Assembly (NCBI GenBank): GCA_021234155.1
Contig: JAJEKV010000005.1
Location: forward strand, 17,096,089 to 17,160,088
Reading direction: 5' to 3'
From: Isoetes taiwanensis
Taxonomy: Eukaryota > Streptophyta > Lycopodiopsida > Isoetales > Isoetaceae
Length of the DNA stretch: 64,000 bases
Each line of letters opens with the position of its first letter. Within the stretch, counting starts at the first letter, position 1. A program made the translations under genes and the position numbers. This document shows positions 43,591-55,222 of the stretch, piece after piece. Below the pieces are notes generated by a model. The model was given only the letters and a program-made list of their open reading frames with translations, was not told the DNA's origin and did not search any database.

Positions 43591-46480
43591 ACCGTGGGCT
43601 AATCATATAAAATGCGTAAAACATCCCAATATATCTGATCATGCACCACCCCAGAGTGCCTAGTCACGGACTGACCCGAAGCGGGGGCAAAGGTGACTCG
43701 CAGTCAAAGCACCTCTGGATGTATGACCCTGTGGCACGCATCGACCGTGTTCATCAGCAAAATGCAAGGGCACGCCCAGTATTTACTAAAGGAGCCGTGA
43801 TCCGGCCCGTCGGTGAACAACCGGGCAACTCGAAAGTGTGAGACTCATCCTCAATCGGCACCCGCTTGACAAAGACCGACAGAGCCCGTCTCCGGCGGGC
43901 TCCCCAATCCACCGCCCGCCTCGGGATGCGAAGATGGTGGGCACTGCGGCGTAATGGAGGCAATGAGCCCGCAAGGCGGCAGGGCAGGGAACGCAGTAGA
44001 GTTTGGCCCCGCTAACACCGGGTTGATGTGCTCCTTGTAATGGGCCATTTTGACCTGCTCTAGAGCAATGGGGTCCCGTGAGCTTGCCAAGGAAACAAGC
44101 ATCTAGGTACTCCCGCTAGGCCGCCACGACGGGTCACGTGGCGGTATGCGACGATTCAGGTTCTCTCCTGACGCTCCATCCGGGCGAACCATCGATCTCT
44201 CTTACCCTCCAACAGCCCTAAGCGGCACGCGGACTCATGGCCACAAAGTAAGCCAAAAGGAGCCGAGCATCACCCATAGTAACCACTTTCTGAAAATAGA
44301 CGATGTGTCTATCAGGGCTGTCTACCGAAGCGCAAGAATCCAGCTTCCCCGCAGCAGACCGATAGGGGATCAAGGTTTCACCCTGCGCCCAGGCTAAAAA
44401 TGCCTTCTCGACCTGCTCCAAGTCATTCTGTGTCGCTGAAGAGACGCACCGCCCCAAACTCGACCCCGCATGTATGACAGGCTTCAATTTCGCCCGAATA
44501 GATGTGATCGATGGCCCCAATCATATAGCTCGCCTCGGGATCATGGTTCTGCATTGCATAAAGCGCTTTCATTGCCACCTGTAAGCTGATAGACGCCCCA
44601 GCCAGAGCAGGAGGGGAACTCCACCCCTAGGTATTTTGTAGGTGGGCGACGCCTACGTCCGCCCCCATATGTGAGTGCAGGAGGTATGGGGTGACGGAAG
44701 AGGATATGAGAACCACCCCGGTTGGGCATGATTGACGCTAAGCATGTCCAGAGTCTCGACAAAATGTGTCTAGGGCATCCGGTGAGAGGCGCATATCTTT
44801 TACGGGGTGTGGAATGGCCAACATCATCCCCGCATAGATGAGTGGCCCGGATGACACCGTGCAAAAGATGTATGCCATCCCCCATGCTCGATGAAAGCCG
44901 GGGCTCTAACCGATCAATGTAGAGGCCAAAAGTGTCCGCGAGAGGGGCACCCCCGTTCGGACCGACGTCCGGGTAAATGCTTGGCCCGTCGACTGCATCC
45001 CTGCCAAAACAACTCTCATACAACTCGTGATATGGCATTGCGCGGCGGGAATGGAGCCCCAGCTTGAGTCCCTAGCCTACAACTTTTCCCGGGATCAGAT
45101 CAAAAGCCTGCGAAGTCCACAAAGACATAAGTCCAAACGGTGATTCCGCTGTCTTCAATCAGTGCCCGCAGCCGTAAAGATATGGTCAATCGTTGAGTGG
45201 CGGGGTCGAAGCTTTCGCCGCGTGTGGAGACTCCGGCACATCCGTACCCTGCCGGGTCAAATGCCGCCGAGAATGCCACCAGCGCTTTGGCAAATACCGA
45301 ATCGACCATGATCGTCCGTGGTGAATTGGCGGACGGTGTGGGTCGCCTTGTGAATGGGAACAACCCCGCGTTGTGGTCCATTGTCGGGAACCCTCCCGCA
45401 ATGCTCGTTGAATGGTAGTGAGGACCGCACGACAAGCTGCCACGCCCACTTGAGTAACTTCGGCCGCGATACCATCAGGTCACTGCCTTCCATTAGCTAG
45501 CCGTTCTGGGCCCTCCTCAACATCCTCATCCACGAGAACCAATGGGGGCCATCCGCGGGGGTATGGGCGCACGCGTCCCCTGGCGCGGTCATAGAGCTGC
45601 AATCGCTCCCACGCCCGGTGTGATGTCCCCAGGTAGGGGCTGGCTGGCACACTTCCGCGCAAAAGGTTCGAGGATGAGTGTCCAGCAGTCAACATCTCCC
45701 CGATGCTTTAAAGGTACCGCCTTTTTGTGTCCTTCGGGATGGGCGATGCATCGTGGTGGCCTCGCAAGCGCACTGGATCCAGGATGTGACTCGAGCTGCC
45801 GCTATGCTTTACAACCGCGATCAAACCATCGGGTTACGCGGGAATGTTGTTTGACCCCGAGCGGCTTAATGGGGTCTGCTAAAGCACACCTCGGCCCCCG
45901 CGATCCCGGGTGAATAGCGGGTCACCGGTCTGGCTCACGCTTCTAGTGTGGAGGTCCGCAGAGACTACCGGGAGGGCGTTTCATGAGCATCTGGCCAGTA
46001 GTCCTCGCGCTCGCTCATAATCGAAGTCTCAAATCGAGGACGCGAGGGGCTGGTATAGTGGGGCTCCCTCCGCTGCTCGCCAAACCAGGTCCAAAAAAGT
46101 GGGAGGTGATCCGAGTCGACCTCCTCATCCCCATATCTGTGCCCCCGGAACGAATCGATGAGATGCATATCTTGGCAAGAACTACAAGCACATAGTCCAC
46201 CACACTAGGCCATCTCCCTCGATTGTCCTCGTCGCATGTGCACTTGGCGGTGAATCGGGCCTTGCGGAAAGGCCATTGCAAATTATCAAGTCAAAATGCC
46301 ACATAGCAGGAGCAACCGTCACAAAGCGAGTGGACGGCTGTCATCCGACTCCGCGGCGGGCTACTTATGGGGGCGTGAAGCCACGCAGGACATAAAACCC
46401 GAGGGGTCAAGTCGCATGGGCTGCTCTACCCTGTCCGAGGCATTGAAATCTCCAAGAAGGAGAAGGTATTAGTGTAGATA
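43431..46480 (-). mobile_element. LINE copy E, 5'-truncated, GC-rich, (TTCC)n tail
   Basis: Minus-strand member of the main LINE family. From the 5' end: endonuclease LLLLGDFNA (about 46465-46440) and VVDYVLVVLA (about 46205), then polymerase pieces VFAKALVAFSAAFD and VDFAGF (copy A VDFSKAF), FGLYIDRLEPRL (about 44920), HLCGDDV (for YADDV, about 44835), KYLGVEF (about 44640), and the family 3' end 43456-43590. It ends in a (TTCC)n tail (plus strand ggaa repeats at 43431-43455). The 5' truncation falls inside the endonuclease. Frames are broken and the polymerase YADD is altered. Confidence 0.8.
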
Positions 46481-46504
46481 TGAGGAGTACATTAGGGTTT
46501 ATTT

Positions 46505-46815
46505 AGCCAAAAGCATCCACCACTCACACAAAGGCGCGAGGAGCAGTTCCGAGCATAGGCGCACTGGTCTGCAAGCACTCGTGAGGGGTCACCTCTTTTG
46601 GGTCTAATTTTCAATTTACAATGGGTTTCTTGGTGTTTTAACATGCAAAACTAGCTAGAACCTAAATAATAAGCTGAACTGCACTGTTAGATTAGCTAAA
46701 TTATGCATCTAACTAAGTCAACATGGGTCCACCACTCACACAATGGGGAGCAATTCCGAGCATGGGCAAAATTGGTGCATGCACTCGTGAGGGGTCACCT
46801 CTTTTTGGACAATTT
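46505..46815. repeat. ~200-bp tandem repeat, two further copies
   Basis: Copies at about 46517 and 46730 share 'caccactcacaca', 'gagca(g/a)ttccgagcat' and 'gcactcgtgaggggtcacct' with each other. They match the units at 41558-42040 at lower identity, in the same orientation. Confidence 0.75.
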
Positions 46816-46894
46816 TGGTTGGGTTTTCGCTAAAACTTAATACTAACTTAGCATTAACCTATTTACTACACTAGAAATTGGAAAAAAATTTCCA

Positions 46895-48390
46895 ATTTCG
46901 AGGTTCCTGCTTGGGTGGCTATTTCCCAAGGCTTGAAGTCTACTGTTAGTCCTATGGGAAGCATGAACAAACATGAGCACATAACACAATATAACAATAC
47001 AATCACCTCGAAGGGTGAAACATCATATCCTCATCAATATAACAACATCAACATGAACAATAACAAACAGAGGAAATTCCTACCCGGTGGCTCGGACTCA
47101 AGGGTAGGATGGTGGCTTGGGCCTCGAAGTCATCGCAGGGCGGTAATTCATGGCACATGGATTTGGCTGGCATAAGAACATGGCTAAGGGTAGTCCACTC
47201 CATCCGCCCCTCCTGTGCACACTTTGCAGATTGGATTGAAAAGTGTTGGGACCGGACCGTAGCCTGCCAGGTGCATAGCCAAAAGGGCTACTACTGGGTT
47301 GCATCTCCCCAGCCCTGATGAGGCAGAAAGAGAGTCGCCTCTCCTCTAGGGGCTTCCATGCCCAACACAGGTGACTAGAGGGCCACTGCCCTTATTCGAC
47401 TTGAACCCAATGGAGAGTGACGCATCACTCCACGGGTGTCGAGCTCATGCCTTGCCCACACACAGTGGCAAGCCATTAAGCCTAGTCCACAGGGATCCCT
47501 GGTAGGCTTTACACACCAGAGGGATCGTTCTGTGTTGGGACAAGTACCCCATTGTTCTGCCGGTCTGGCCCCTCAACCCACAACCCAGTGGGCTCCTGTG
47601 CACAGGCCACAAGTAATTGGGAACTAGTAGGCTACCTAGAATCATCTGCTACACAGGCTTTAGGCCTCTACCCCCCTTCCCAATACATGGAGATCACAGA
47701 GTGAAATACCAACATCATCACAGAACTGAAATGAATAATATCATCTAAGCTACCTACCTAAACACCTAGAGTTAGGTTCATTCGTTAGGGCTTATGATCT
47801 TGGGATCTACAAGGTCTCTATGGCTGAATGAATATGCTAAACTACCTTATTGCCTAGCCCAAAGGCATGCTTTGCACAATAGAAAGACTCGATTACTGGT
47901 CCTTGACTGCGCCCCCGATCCTCTGAATGCATCCATGTCTCCGATCTTGTCGAAGATGGCTGCTACTCGACGATCTGTTGTGCAAAGCGGCTTTACAGAG
48001 CCTAGCAATGCGAATTTGGTTCCTAGCTTGGCCGGAATGGCTAAAGGGAACCCCAAATGCGAGATGGGGAAAGGAGCTCAAGGGAAACCCTAAATGCAAA
48101 GAGAAGAAAAGGTTTAGGGTTTAAAGGGAAGCCCTTATATAGAAACCTTTAGGGTTAGGTTAAACATTAGCAAATGGGGTTTAGCCATTTGGCAATGGGG
48201 TCCATGGGGTTTATAATTGTGTATGTTTATTTAACATGCACAATATTCGAAGTTGCCCCCCTTAGGTGCAACTCTTGCCCCCTAGGTGCAACCTATTACG
48301 GCCACCAAGTACATGTCATCTGTGACATGTAGGGGTGACGTGGCAGTATAATATACGTATTCGGGGCGTATATTATGCTGGAACGTCACA
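46895..48390 (-). mobile_element. LTR 4 (diverged copy, left boundary uncertain)
   Basis: The minus-strand start TGTGACGTTCCAGCATAATA at 48390 matches the family terminus. Internal blocks shared with LTR 2 and 3 include 'aacatggct', 'cctcctgtgca', 'actttgcagat', 'gcatctcccc', 'gaggcag' and 'cctctaccccccttcccaat'. The expected 3' terminus (TGTGACG on the plus strand) is not recognisable near 46895, where an 'aaattgg...ccaattt' inverted repeat sits instead. I could not find a target duplication, so it is either truncated or the edge has mutated. Confidence 0.7.
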
Positions 48391-49480
48391 GATGACTTTG
48401 AATCATTTTACTCCTATAGAGACATAAGTTATCAGTCACTTGTAACTGAAAAAATAAAAGAAAATCAAAACTTCATCATTAAGGCTAATGGACATTTTTC
48501 TTAGATAAAGCAAGTTGTCTACTACTTATATTCAAAATTTTAGATCAAAATTCATTTCCGTACAAAAGTTAGAGATTTGATTTGGGAACAGCTTTCTGGA
48601 AACCAATATTGGTTCATAGAAGATAAACAACAGTTTTGACCCTATCATGTTCAAACAACCCTATCTCCCTTCTTAGACCTCGAATTGTGTCTTACTCTCT
48701 AACTCGTGAAGAAAAATACAAAAATAATGAAAATAATGATAAAAATCTTCTTACCGAGACAGTTTCACTCTATCTAACCATGAAGCAAAACATACTTGAC
48801 CCCCTTGCATTACCTAAGCATAACTCTCATAAACGAGAACCAATAGATTTTTAGGTATTTTTTCCATACAAAATGGCTATATATTAACATGTAAGAAGGG
48901 TTTGACTAAATATTGAATCTTTGATTTCATATGAATTTTAAAGCAAACAGTGCAAATGCACCTTTTCTGGTATATCATATGACGACTCTAGTGTTAAAGC
49001 CAAAATGAGAATCCCTTGACATGACAATACAATAAGAGTCTTACTGAGCGGAGGCCTAGAACAAAAAAGTGCTAATTCTTGTCTAAATTCTAAGTCTGAG
49101 CTTCTTATATATATAGAGTAAAAGGCCTTTCTCGGCTCGCTAGTGAAAAAGCAGGTATGTAGGCACCTCAGAGTGAAAAATGCAAGTCTGAAGCAGGGTG
49201 GATTCATGATATGGTGTCTCAATTCTGCTCATTTTTGCACCACAAAAATAGCCCAAAACATAGTTCAAGATTGTGGTTTGTACACACAAAAATTCAAATC
49301 ATTTAGCATTTATGATAGTGCGAAAATAAAATTCCCTCTCTTTGGTATGATATCTTTCTCGAGAATAGGAGCTTTTGAATTTGCCACACAAGCCAGATGC
49401 CATGGAGGCCAAAATAATGTGGACCATCAAAAAATAACCAAAAACATCAAAAAGACCTAAATAGAGATCAATGAGAATAA
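48391..49480. other. No recognised gene
   Basis: Only short frames of atypical composition on both strands. Nothing assignable. Confidence 0.5.
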
Positions 49481-49484
49481 CAGC

Positions 49485-49800
49485 CAAATCTTGTGGATCG
49501 TAGCTTGTGGATCATAGCCAAAACAGATCTTGTGGATCATAGCCACAAAAAGCAGATTGGGATCATAGCTCTTAGAACCATGGGAAAAGCTTTTGCTATA
49601 TGCAGTGCCGATTTTGTTTCCATTGATTTTTGACCTTGTGAAAAGACCTAAACAGAGACTGCGGAAGCATAGCCAGATCTTGTGGATCAAAGCTGTGGAT
49701 CATAGCATAGAGATTGTCGGATCATAGCTAGAGCTTGCAGCAAAGCTTTTGCTGTATGTAGTGCCGATTTTGTTTTGATTGATTTTCGACCTTGTGGAGT
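49485..49800. repeat. Direct duplication, period about 160 bp
   Basis: 'agcttttgctatatgcagtg' with 'ccgattttgtttc' and 'gattttt gaccttgtg' at about 49587-49640 recurs at about 49744-49797. 'ggatcatagc' is repeated at least six times through the block. It lies just before the first coding piece of the following locus. Confidence 0.75.
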
Positions 49801-50130
49801 TGGTTCAATCCTTGGTCTCTTAGATTATCATACAGGGATTTGTTAAAGCATGAGGAAAAGTTTGTGGATCCATTGGAGATGCACAAGTATTGGGGACCAA
49901 AGGTGGAGAATAAACAATCCTATAGACTGAGGGCTCTGAAAAAAGAAAAGAAAGAGGCTTTTCTGAGTATTTACAGGGCAATCCATGAGGAAAGGAATCA
50001 TGTTCAAAATGGGCAGGTTAGTCAAGTTATGGTTGTAGCATGGTTTTTGCATGATGTTAAAGGTAAGGATATAGATTGGTTGAGTTTTTATAAGCATGCT
50101 TCAAAAAAGAGGTCTTCAATGCTAAGGTAA
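49792..50130 (+). pseudogene. First coding piece of the RING/phosphatase/protease locus, unknown domain
   Basis: A clean frame with WSWFNPWSLRLSYRDLLKHE, then EMHKYWGPKVENKQSYRLR and a Lys-rich helix. No family recognised. It may be an N-terminal exon of the same gene as the downstream pieces; the ~1 kb between them is T/G-rich, like an intron. Confidence 0.4.
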
Positions 50131-50519
50131 TCTCCTCATCGAGGAAGATAGTGGGACTAACAAAACACTAAAACCTATACAAGATTCAGGCATCATTGAA
50201 CCACAATTGGCTTCATCATATTCTAAAACCGTGGCGTCCAAGAGACAGAAATATGGTAATACAAATTGTAGTTTTTATTTTGTTTAATTTGCATTTTGTC
50301 TGTAAATGAGCTTACGCAACACAATGTGGTTTCAGCAAAGTTGGAAATGCAAAAAGGAGATTTTACCTTTGGACATTCTGATAGTAAGTACTTTTGATAA
50401 ATATTGTTCTCTTTTAATTTCTGGACTAGAATGTGGATTATATGATTTCTTAATTATAGAGCCTCATGTAGTGATTACTAGAAATGATGTAAATTCTCTT
50501 ATAATCATTGGATAGTTCA

Positions 50520-51060
50520 TAGCCTAACCTTTGTGGTTATTGTGGTCATAGTTTTTGTGGTTTTAGGTAGATCTTAAATTGTAGTTCTTTAGTAGAATTG
50601 TGGTTTGGAGTTGTGAATTTATATTGTAGATTTGAAATTGTGGTATAGAATTGTGATTTAGAGTTTATGAATTTAGGTTGCAGTTTATATATTTGGGTTT
50701 GTTGTTGGATTTGGTTTATGAGTTGGGTATCTTGGTTTTGTGGATTGAGTGAATTTTATATTGTGTTTCATGTTCTGTAGTTTGTGGTTTGTGGTTGCAT
50801 GTTTTGGTTTGTGGATTGAGGGGGAATTTTATATTGTGCTCTGTAGTTTGTGGTTTTGCATTTGTGCGGGTTTGTGGTTTTGTGTTTATGAAGGTTAAAT
50901 TGTGGTTAAGGATTTATACTTTGTGCTTTGTGGATTATATTTTATAGATTGGACCTGAATTATAGTGGGTGGAATATAGATTGTGGATTGAGCCTTTAAT
51001 AAAGTTTCTTTAGATTGTGGAATATACTTTGTATGCCTGTAACTAATTTACTAACAAAAT
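50520..51060. repeat. T/G-rich low-complexity tract (probable intron)
   Basis: Made of variants of 'ttgtggtttgtggattgag' without reading frame. It lies between coding pieces of the plus-strand locus and resembles the tract at 54640-55130. Confidence 0.55.
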
Positions 51061-51134
51061 GGAAGGAGTCCACTGAATTGAAGGTGAAAGAGGTTGATTG
51101 CAGGCTACAACAATAATATAACAAATGGAAAGAG

Positions 51135-51790
51135 TTGAAGAAAATCTTTAAATCATTGAGGGAGAAGAAGGAGCATTATATGCAAGAAATTGTAGACATC
51201 AAATGCTTGATGCAAGGAATGACAAAGCAAGCAGCTGTAGGTGTGCAACAGGTGGTAGATATGAAGGAAGCCGAGGTAGTTAAAGTTATGGCATCATTGG
51301 TTGTTGTAGAGGAAGATCTTGATGCTATTGAGAAGAGGGACAATGATGAAATTGCAAAACTCAGACCACGTCTTGAAAGGCTTATTGAAGGCTGCAATGT
51401 CCTTGAGAATGGGATTAAACTAGATCCTTATCTACCCGAGTCTATAGAAGCAAATTTCCTATTAGACTCACATGAACGTGTATGTCCTTATTGTAGAAGA
51501 TTCTTGGAATATGATGGGAAGCCACTGCCCTTTGTCACTACAGAGTGTAACCATCTTTACCATATTCTATGTTTGGCCTCATTATTAAAGTATGAGCAAT
51601 AGTAAATTTTGATCTTAACAATAGTTATATTTTGATCATTACGCTCTTTAAATTGATTTGTATAATTTCTTGTTTTCAGTTATAGGGATAAGTGTTGTAG
51701 CCCAGATTGTGACCAGATCATATCTGCCACTTGGATTGCTGCATTTGGCGTGAAGAAAGTTGTACACTCATATGGTATGTATAAGTGGTT
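51135..51790 (+). pseudogene. Coiled coil + RING-like zinc finger
   Basis: The frame at 51135-51602 starts with ~95 residues of coiled coil (REKKEHYMQEIVDIKCLM, then EEDLDAIEKRDNDEIAKL). A cysteine/histidine cluster follows: CPYC, 16 residues later TECNHLYHILC, then after a short intron (acceptor ...tgttttcag near 51680) YRDKCCSPDC. The order C-x2-C ... C-x-H-x2-H-x2-C ... C-x3-C fits a RING-type (E3 ubiquitin ligase) finger, with the last pair on a separate exon. Residues WIAAFGVKKVVHSYG continue the exon. The function is inferred from the metal-ligand pattern only. Confidence 0.55.
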
Positions 51791-51817
51791 AAGCAATCAA
51801 CTTCTTAACATCATTTA

Positions 51818-52460
51818 ATGTTGATGGTTTTGTTGGTTGTCATTTTAGATGTCCAGTTGAATCCCACATATGCAAGCACAAGTAGAGATAAGGGATATAT
51901 GTTCTCACATATAGAAGAGAAAAAGATCCAGGTGGAGAATGCAGTGCAACCTGAAATTGAGAAAGAAGAGCACACTGGACAATCAGAAAGTGAGAGACAA
52001 GGTAATATAAAATTTAATAGTTTGTATTAGAATAACTTATGTTATTTTTCATTCTTCTTGTATCTTGCTATATGCAGGCTTCAAATTGCAGTCAAATCTA
52101 AATGAAGAGTCAAGTGCAGTATATGGTGATGCCTCCAAATTTACGTCAAGTGCAGTGATGCCAAAAGCTACAATGGACCTTTTCTATTTGGAGCTCCTAG
52201 CCCTTCTAGCTTTACCAAGCAGGAACTTTCCACCGCATCCCACCGCATCTGAAAACCCACTTTCTACCTTCAACAAGGAGGATAAGCTCAATAAACCCTC
52301 TAGCTCTACCAAGCAAACGGAGTCCACCGCGTCTGAAAAACCGTTTTCTAGCTTCAACAATAAGGAGAAGTTCGTTGCATTCAAAAAAATACTTTTTGTA
52401 GTAGAAGTCAAAGATTTCATATCTGGTTGGTTTAAGATACTAATTTTATTATTCTTTTGA
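51818..52460 (+). pseudogene. Ser/Thr/Glu-rich linker pieces of the same locus
   Basis: Frames at 51818-52030 and 52065-52460 are low-complexity: EKEEHTGQSESERQG, then a repeated ASEKPFSSFN/ASENPLSTFN motif with neighbouring KQ/KE and KP(S)SSTK runs. They look like disordered linker between the RING-like and phosphatase domains. The repeat unit (about 80 bp) is duplicated within 52240-52370. Confidence 0.4.
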
Positions 52461-52626
52461 TAGTTCTACTATTATTCATACTGAAGCTATAGTTTTTATA
52501 GCAAATTGGAAACCGAAAATGTCGAAGAGATATCTACTAGAAAACCCAAAGGTATTTTTTCTTCACTTTTGTTCCATTACAGTTAGTAAATTAGTGTACT
52601 AATTCTCTAAATAAGTAGCAACTCTC

Positions 52627-53510
52627 TTGGCTCAAGAAATACAATTTGATGATGACAATGTAATGTCAAATAGCATTTTACCTCAATCACCATCCACAAA
52701 ACAACCAAGTAAGATACCTGCATTGATTGAGTTAAAAGGTTTCATTTTTTTCCTAGCTTCTTTTTTGTCTCGTTGTTCCTCAATATTTGACCGTTGTTTC
52801 TTGTTGTTTTTACTAGTACCTGACAATTCTGGTGGAGATATGCTGTTCAAAGTGAAGAAAACGGATCTTATTATACCTGGAAGTGATTGTGCATCATCTT
52901 CAACCATCAAGAGAATCAGGTTGTCTAAAATACTATTGATCTTTGATTTTAATGGTGTGCTTGGAAATTTTTACGACCAAACTAGTAGGAATGTCATACC
53001 AAGGGTGGATCCACCACTGGAACTTTTGATGCTTTCCAAAACAAAGATGGTGGTATTCAGGAAAGGTTTATTCGAGTTTCTTGGCTGGTGTATAAACTAG
53101 TTTAACATTGCAATATGGGCTGATTTCGATGGTACCATCTTGAACCTGATAACTAAAAAGTTCTTTCCAGAAGATATAAGGAGTGCATTAATATTCCAGT
53201 GGGGTCTAAAGGAACTCACTAGAGCATGCACTAAAGTTAATAAAATCAATATTGACTTCAAGATTCTGGAGAAAGTGTACAACCACAAACCTCATGCAGG
53301 ATCATATAAAGTGGTCAATACACTCTTGGTTGATGACCATCTGTACAAAGCTTACAAAAATGCCCGACCCACTATAGTCACTCCTATCACCTTCAATCCT
53401 GAGCGAGGTGATCGAGATTATTGTACCAAAGTTTTGAAGCCATGGTTGTTGGGCCTTTCTTCTGCTGATAGTGTTGCTATATATGACAACATCATCCAAT
53501 AGAAAATTGG
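52627..53510 (+). pseudogene. FCP1/NIF-type (HAD) CTD-phosphatase-like domain
   Basis: KILLIFDFNGVLGNFY (GAT for the nucleophile Asp at 52945-52947) is HAD motif I in the D-x-N-G-V form. The domain continues with VVFRKGLFEFLGWC, FNIAIWADFD (motif II region), KKFFPEDI, LLVDDHLYKAY (motif III/IV) and TPITFNPERGD..YC..KPWLLGL, the order of FCP1-homology domains that dephosphorylate the RNA polymerase II CTD or similar serines. A TAG at 53098-53100 falls between GWCIN and FNIAIW, splitting the domain in one frame, so this copy is broken unless the stop is spliced out. The Asn in motif I is seen in some plant family members. Confidence 0.7.
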
Positions 53511-53641
53511 TTGGATGATATCTCTGAAAATTTTATTGTGGCTATGAAGAAGAAGAACAAGATCTGATTATTACTAGAATCTATAAACTATTTTAGATCT
53601 AATTTGTTACAAAACATTGTGTAAGATATCTAAAATCTACT

Positions 53642-54485
53642 TTGAAATCTAAATGTGTTAAAACTACATTTCCCTTTGTGAATTTTGCATTTGTTTCCTT
53701 GGATTGTATTATGTACCTTAATAACAGATTGAGAAAGAGGAGCAGATCCCTAGTAGAATTGCTCGACAACTTTCTACCCATGGTGTATTGCGCCGAGTCC
53801 AACCCAATCACTATAACGAGGACAGAACTAGACATTTTGGACAATGAGACACGATGGCTTAATAATACGATCATCGATCTGTTCATGAGGTAAATTGTTG
53901 CATACCCATGGATTGTACTTTCTATTGTGACTTTTTTAAAGCATGAGTGTTTTGCTTAGAAATGTCTGGCTACATTTGGATAGGAAACGAAGAAAACAAG
54001 TATACATATGTCATGCACTAACATATGGATATATAAAAATGAAAAAGAAACTTGTTATATCCAAATTGTTGCTGGGATTGGATATGGACCATTGTGCATG
54101 TCTGATTATTCCTATGTGCCATACGAACCATTGAACTACAGCTGTGATATAGGGTCTTTTAGCCCCTAACAATTACACTTATCCAGTTATATTGCACTTT
54201 GATAGCCTTGGTTGTCAAAGGTATGATTGGACACCATCAGCAGGTAAGTGGTCAATTTGTAAATTCAAATGTAAACTTATTTTGATCATGTAGGAATTGA
54301 CTTTCCTCTCTTATAACAGGCTAATAGAAGCTTTGGCCAAGCTTTCCCCACGAGCAGCCCAATTCAAAGAGAATTTGCGGTGGTGCCATCTTAGCCCTCA
54401 TCCTCTCCAATCAGATGGTTATTCATGTGGATTGTATATTTGTATATTTGCTAAAATCATCATGGAGGAAGATGCTGCCATATAG
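53642..54485 (+). pseudogene. Ulp1-type (C48) SUMO-protease-like domain, broken
   Basis: ITITRTELDILD..TRWLNNTIIDLFM is the substrate-groove start of Ulp1 proteases (usually ..WLND..I). After an intron, KKLVISKLLLG and CLIIPMCHTNH lead to the catalytic His (54129-54131). The following Trp of the HW pair is a TGA (54132-54134) and a TAG follows at 54150-54152. VILHFDSLGC carries the catalytic Asp (54201-54203), followed by a donor 'GCAG^GTAAGT'. A further exon holds PLQSDGYSCGLYICIF with Gln (54408-54410) and catalytic Cys (54426-54428). So all four catalytic positions are recognisable but two nonsense codons lie in between. Some MULE transposons carry Ulp1-like genes, so mobile cargo is possible. 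Confidence 0.7.
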
Positions 54486-54639
54486 AATTGGTTACAGTAT
54501 TCAAACCGATGTTTTACACCAGAGGTTGTATCTAGTATAAGGGATTATTTGATTATTTGTATATGTAATCAAGTTTTTAGAGATTATGGATATAACTTCT
54601 AATAGACATAAGATTACTTGCTTATTTAGATTTTGAATA

Positions 54640-55135
54640 CATTGTAAACACAAAGTTGGAGTTGAATTGGCAGTTTGCGTTTATGTAGTAACAAGCCACA
54701 AAGAGAATTGGAGTTTGAGTTTGTGTATTGTAATACATATGAGATTACTTGCTTATTCAGATTTGAATATATTGTAAACACAAAATTAGAGTTGAATTGG
54801 AAGTTTGAGTTTATGTAGTAGCAAGCCACAAAGAGAATTGGAGTTTTAGTTTGTGGAGTTTGTGTTTGTGTAGTAATAAGCCACAAAAGAATTGGAGTTT
54901 GAGTTTGTGGAGTTTGAGTTTGTGTAGTAACAAACCACAAAGGGAAATGGAGTTGAGTTTGTGGTTTGAGTTTGTGTCGTTTGTTTGTTTGTGGAGTTTG
55001 AGTTTATAAAGAGAATTGGAGTTTGAGTTTGTGGTGAGAATTAGAGTTTGAGTTTGCGGAGTTTTGTTTTTCTAATTGGAGTTTGAGTTTGTGGTTTGAG
55101 TTTGTGTAGTTAGTTTATTTTTCCTTTTGGAGTTT
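54640..55135. repeat. Minisatellite of GAGTTTGTGG / AGAATTGGAGTTTGAG units
   Basis: Dense array of 'gagaattggagtttgagttt', 'gtggtttgagtttgtgtagt' and 'caagccacaaagagaattgg' variants. There is a larger direct repeat of about 125 bp at the left ('ttgcttatt(t/c)agatttgaatac/tattgtaaacacaaa' at about 54620 and 54750). Not coding. It lies just after the protease-like locus. Confidence 0.8.
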
Positions 55136-55217
55136 TAGAGTTCGTTTTCTTAAGGACACTTTTTTAAGGACCTCTCTAAGGACTTAGTCTAAATGCAAAG
55201 TCCCTCAACGATGATGG

Positions 55218-55222
55218 GGAAG
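55218..55222 (+). repeat. GGAAG target-site duplication, left
   Basis: Directly before the 5' LTR; repeated at 61426-61430. Confidence 0.9.

Noticed and set aside
44541..45038. Apparently intact 165-residue minus-strand protein
   Set aside because: It is a frame-broken part of LINE copy E polymerase (FGLYIDRLE, CGDDV) and not an independent gene.
54626..54940. Minus-strand frame with repeated TQTQTPQTQTP
   Set aside because: An artefact of the T/G-rich minisatellite.
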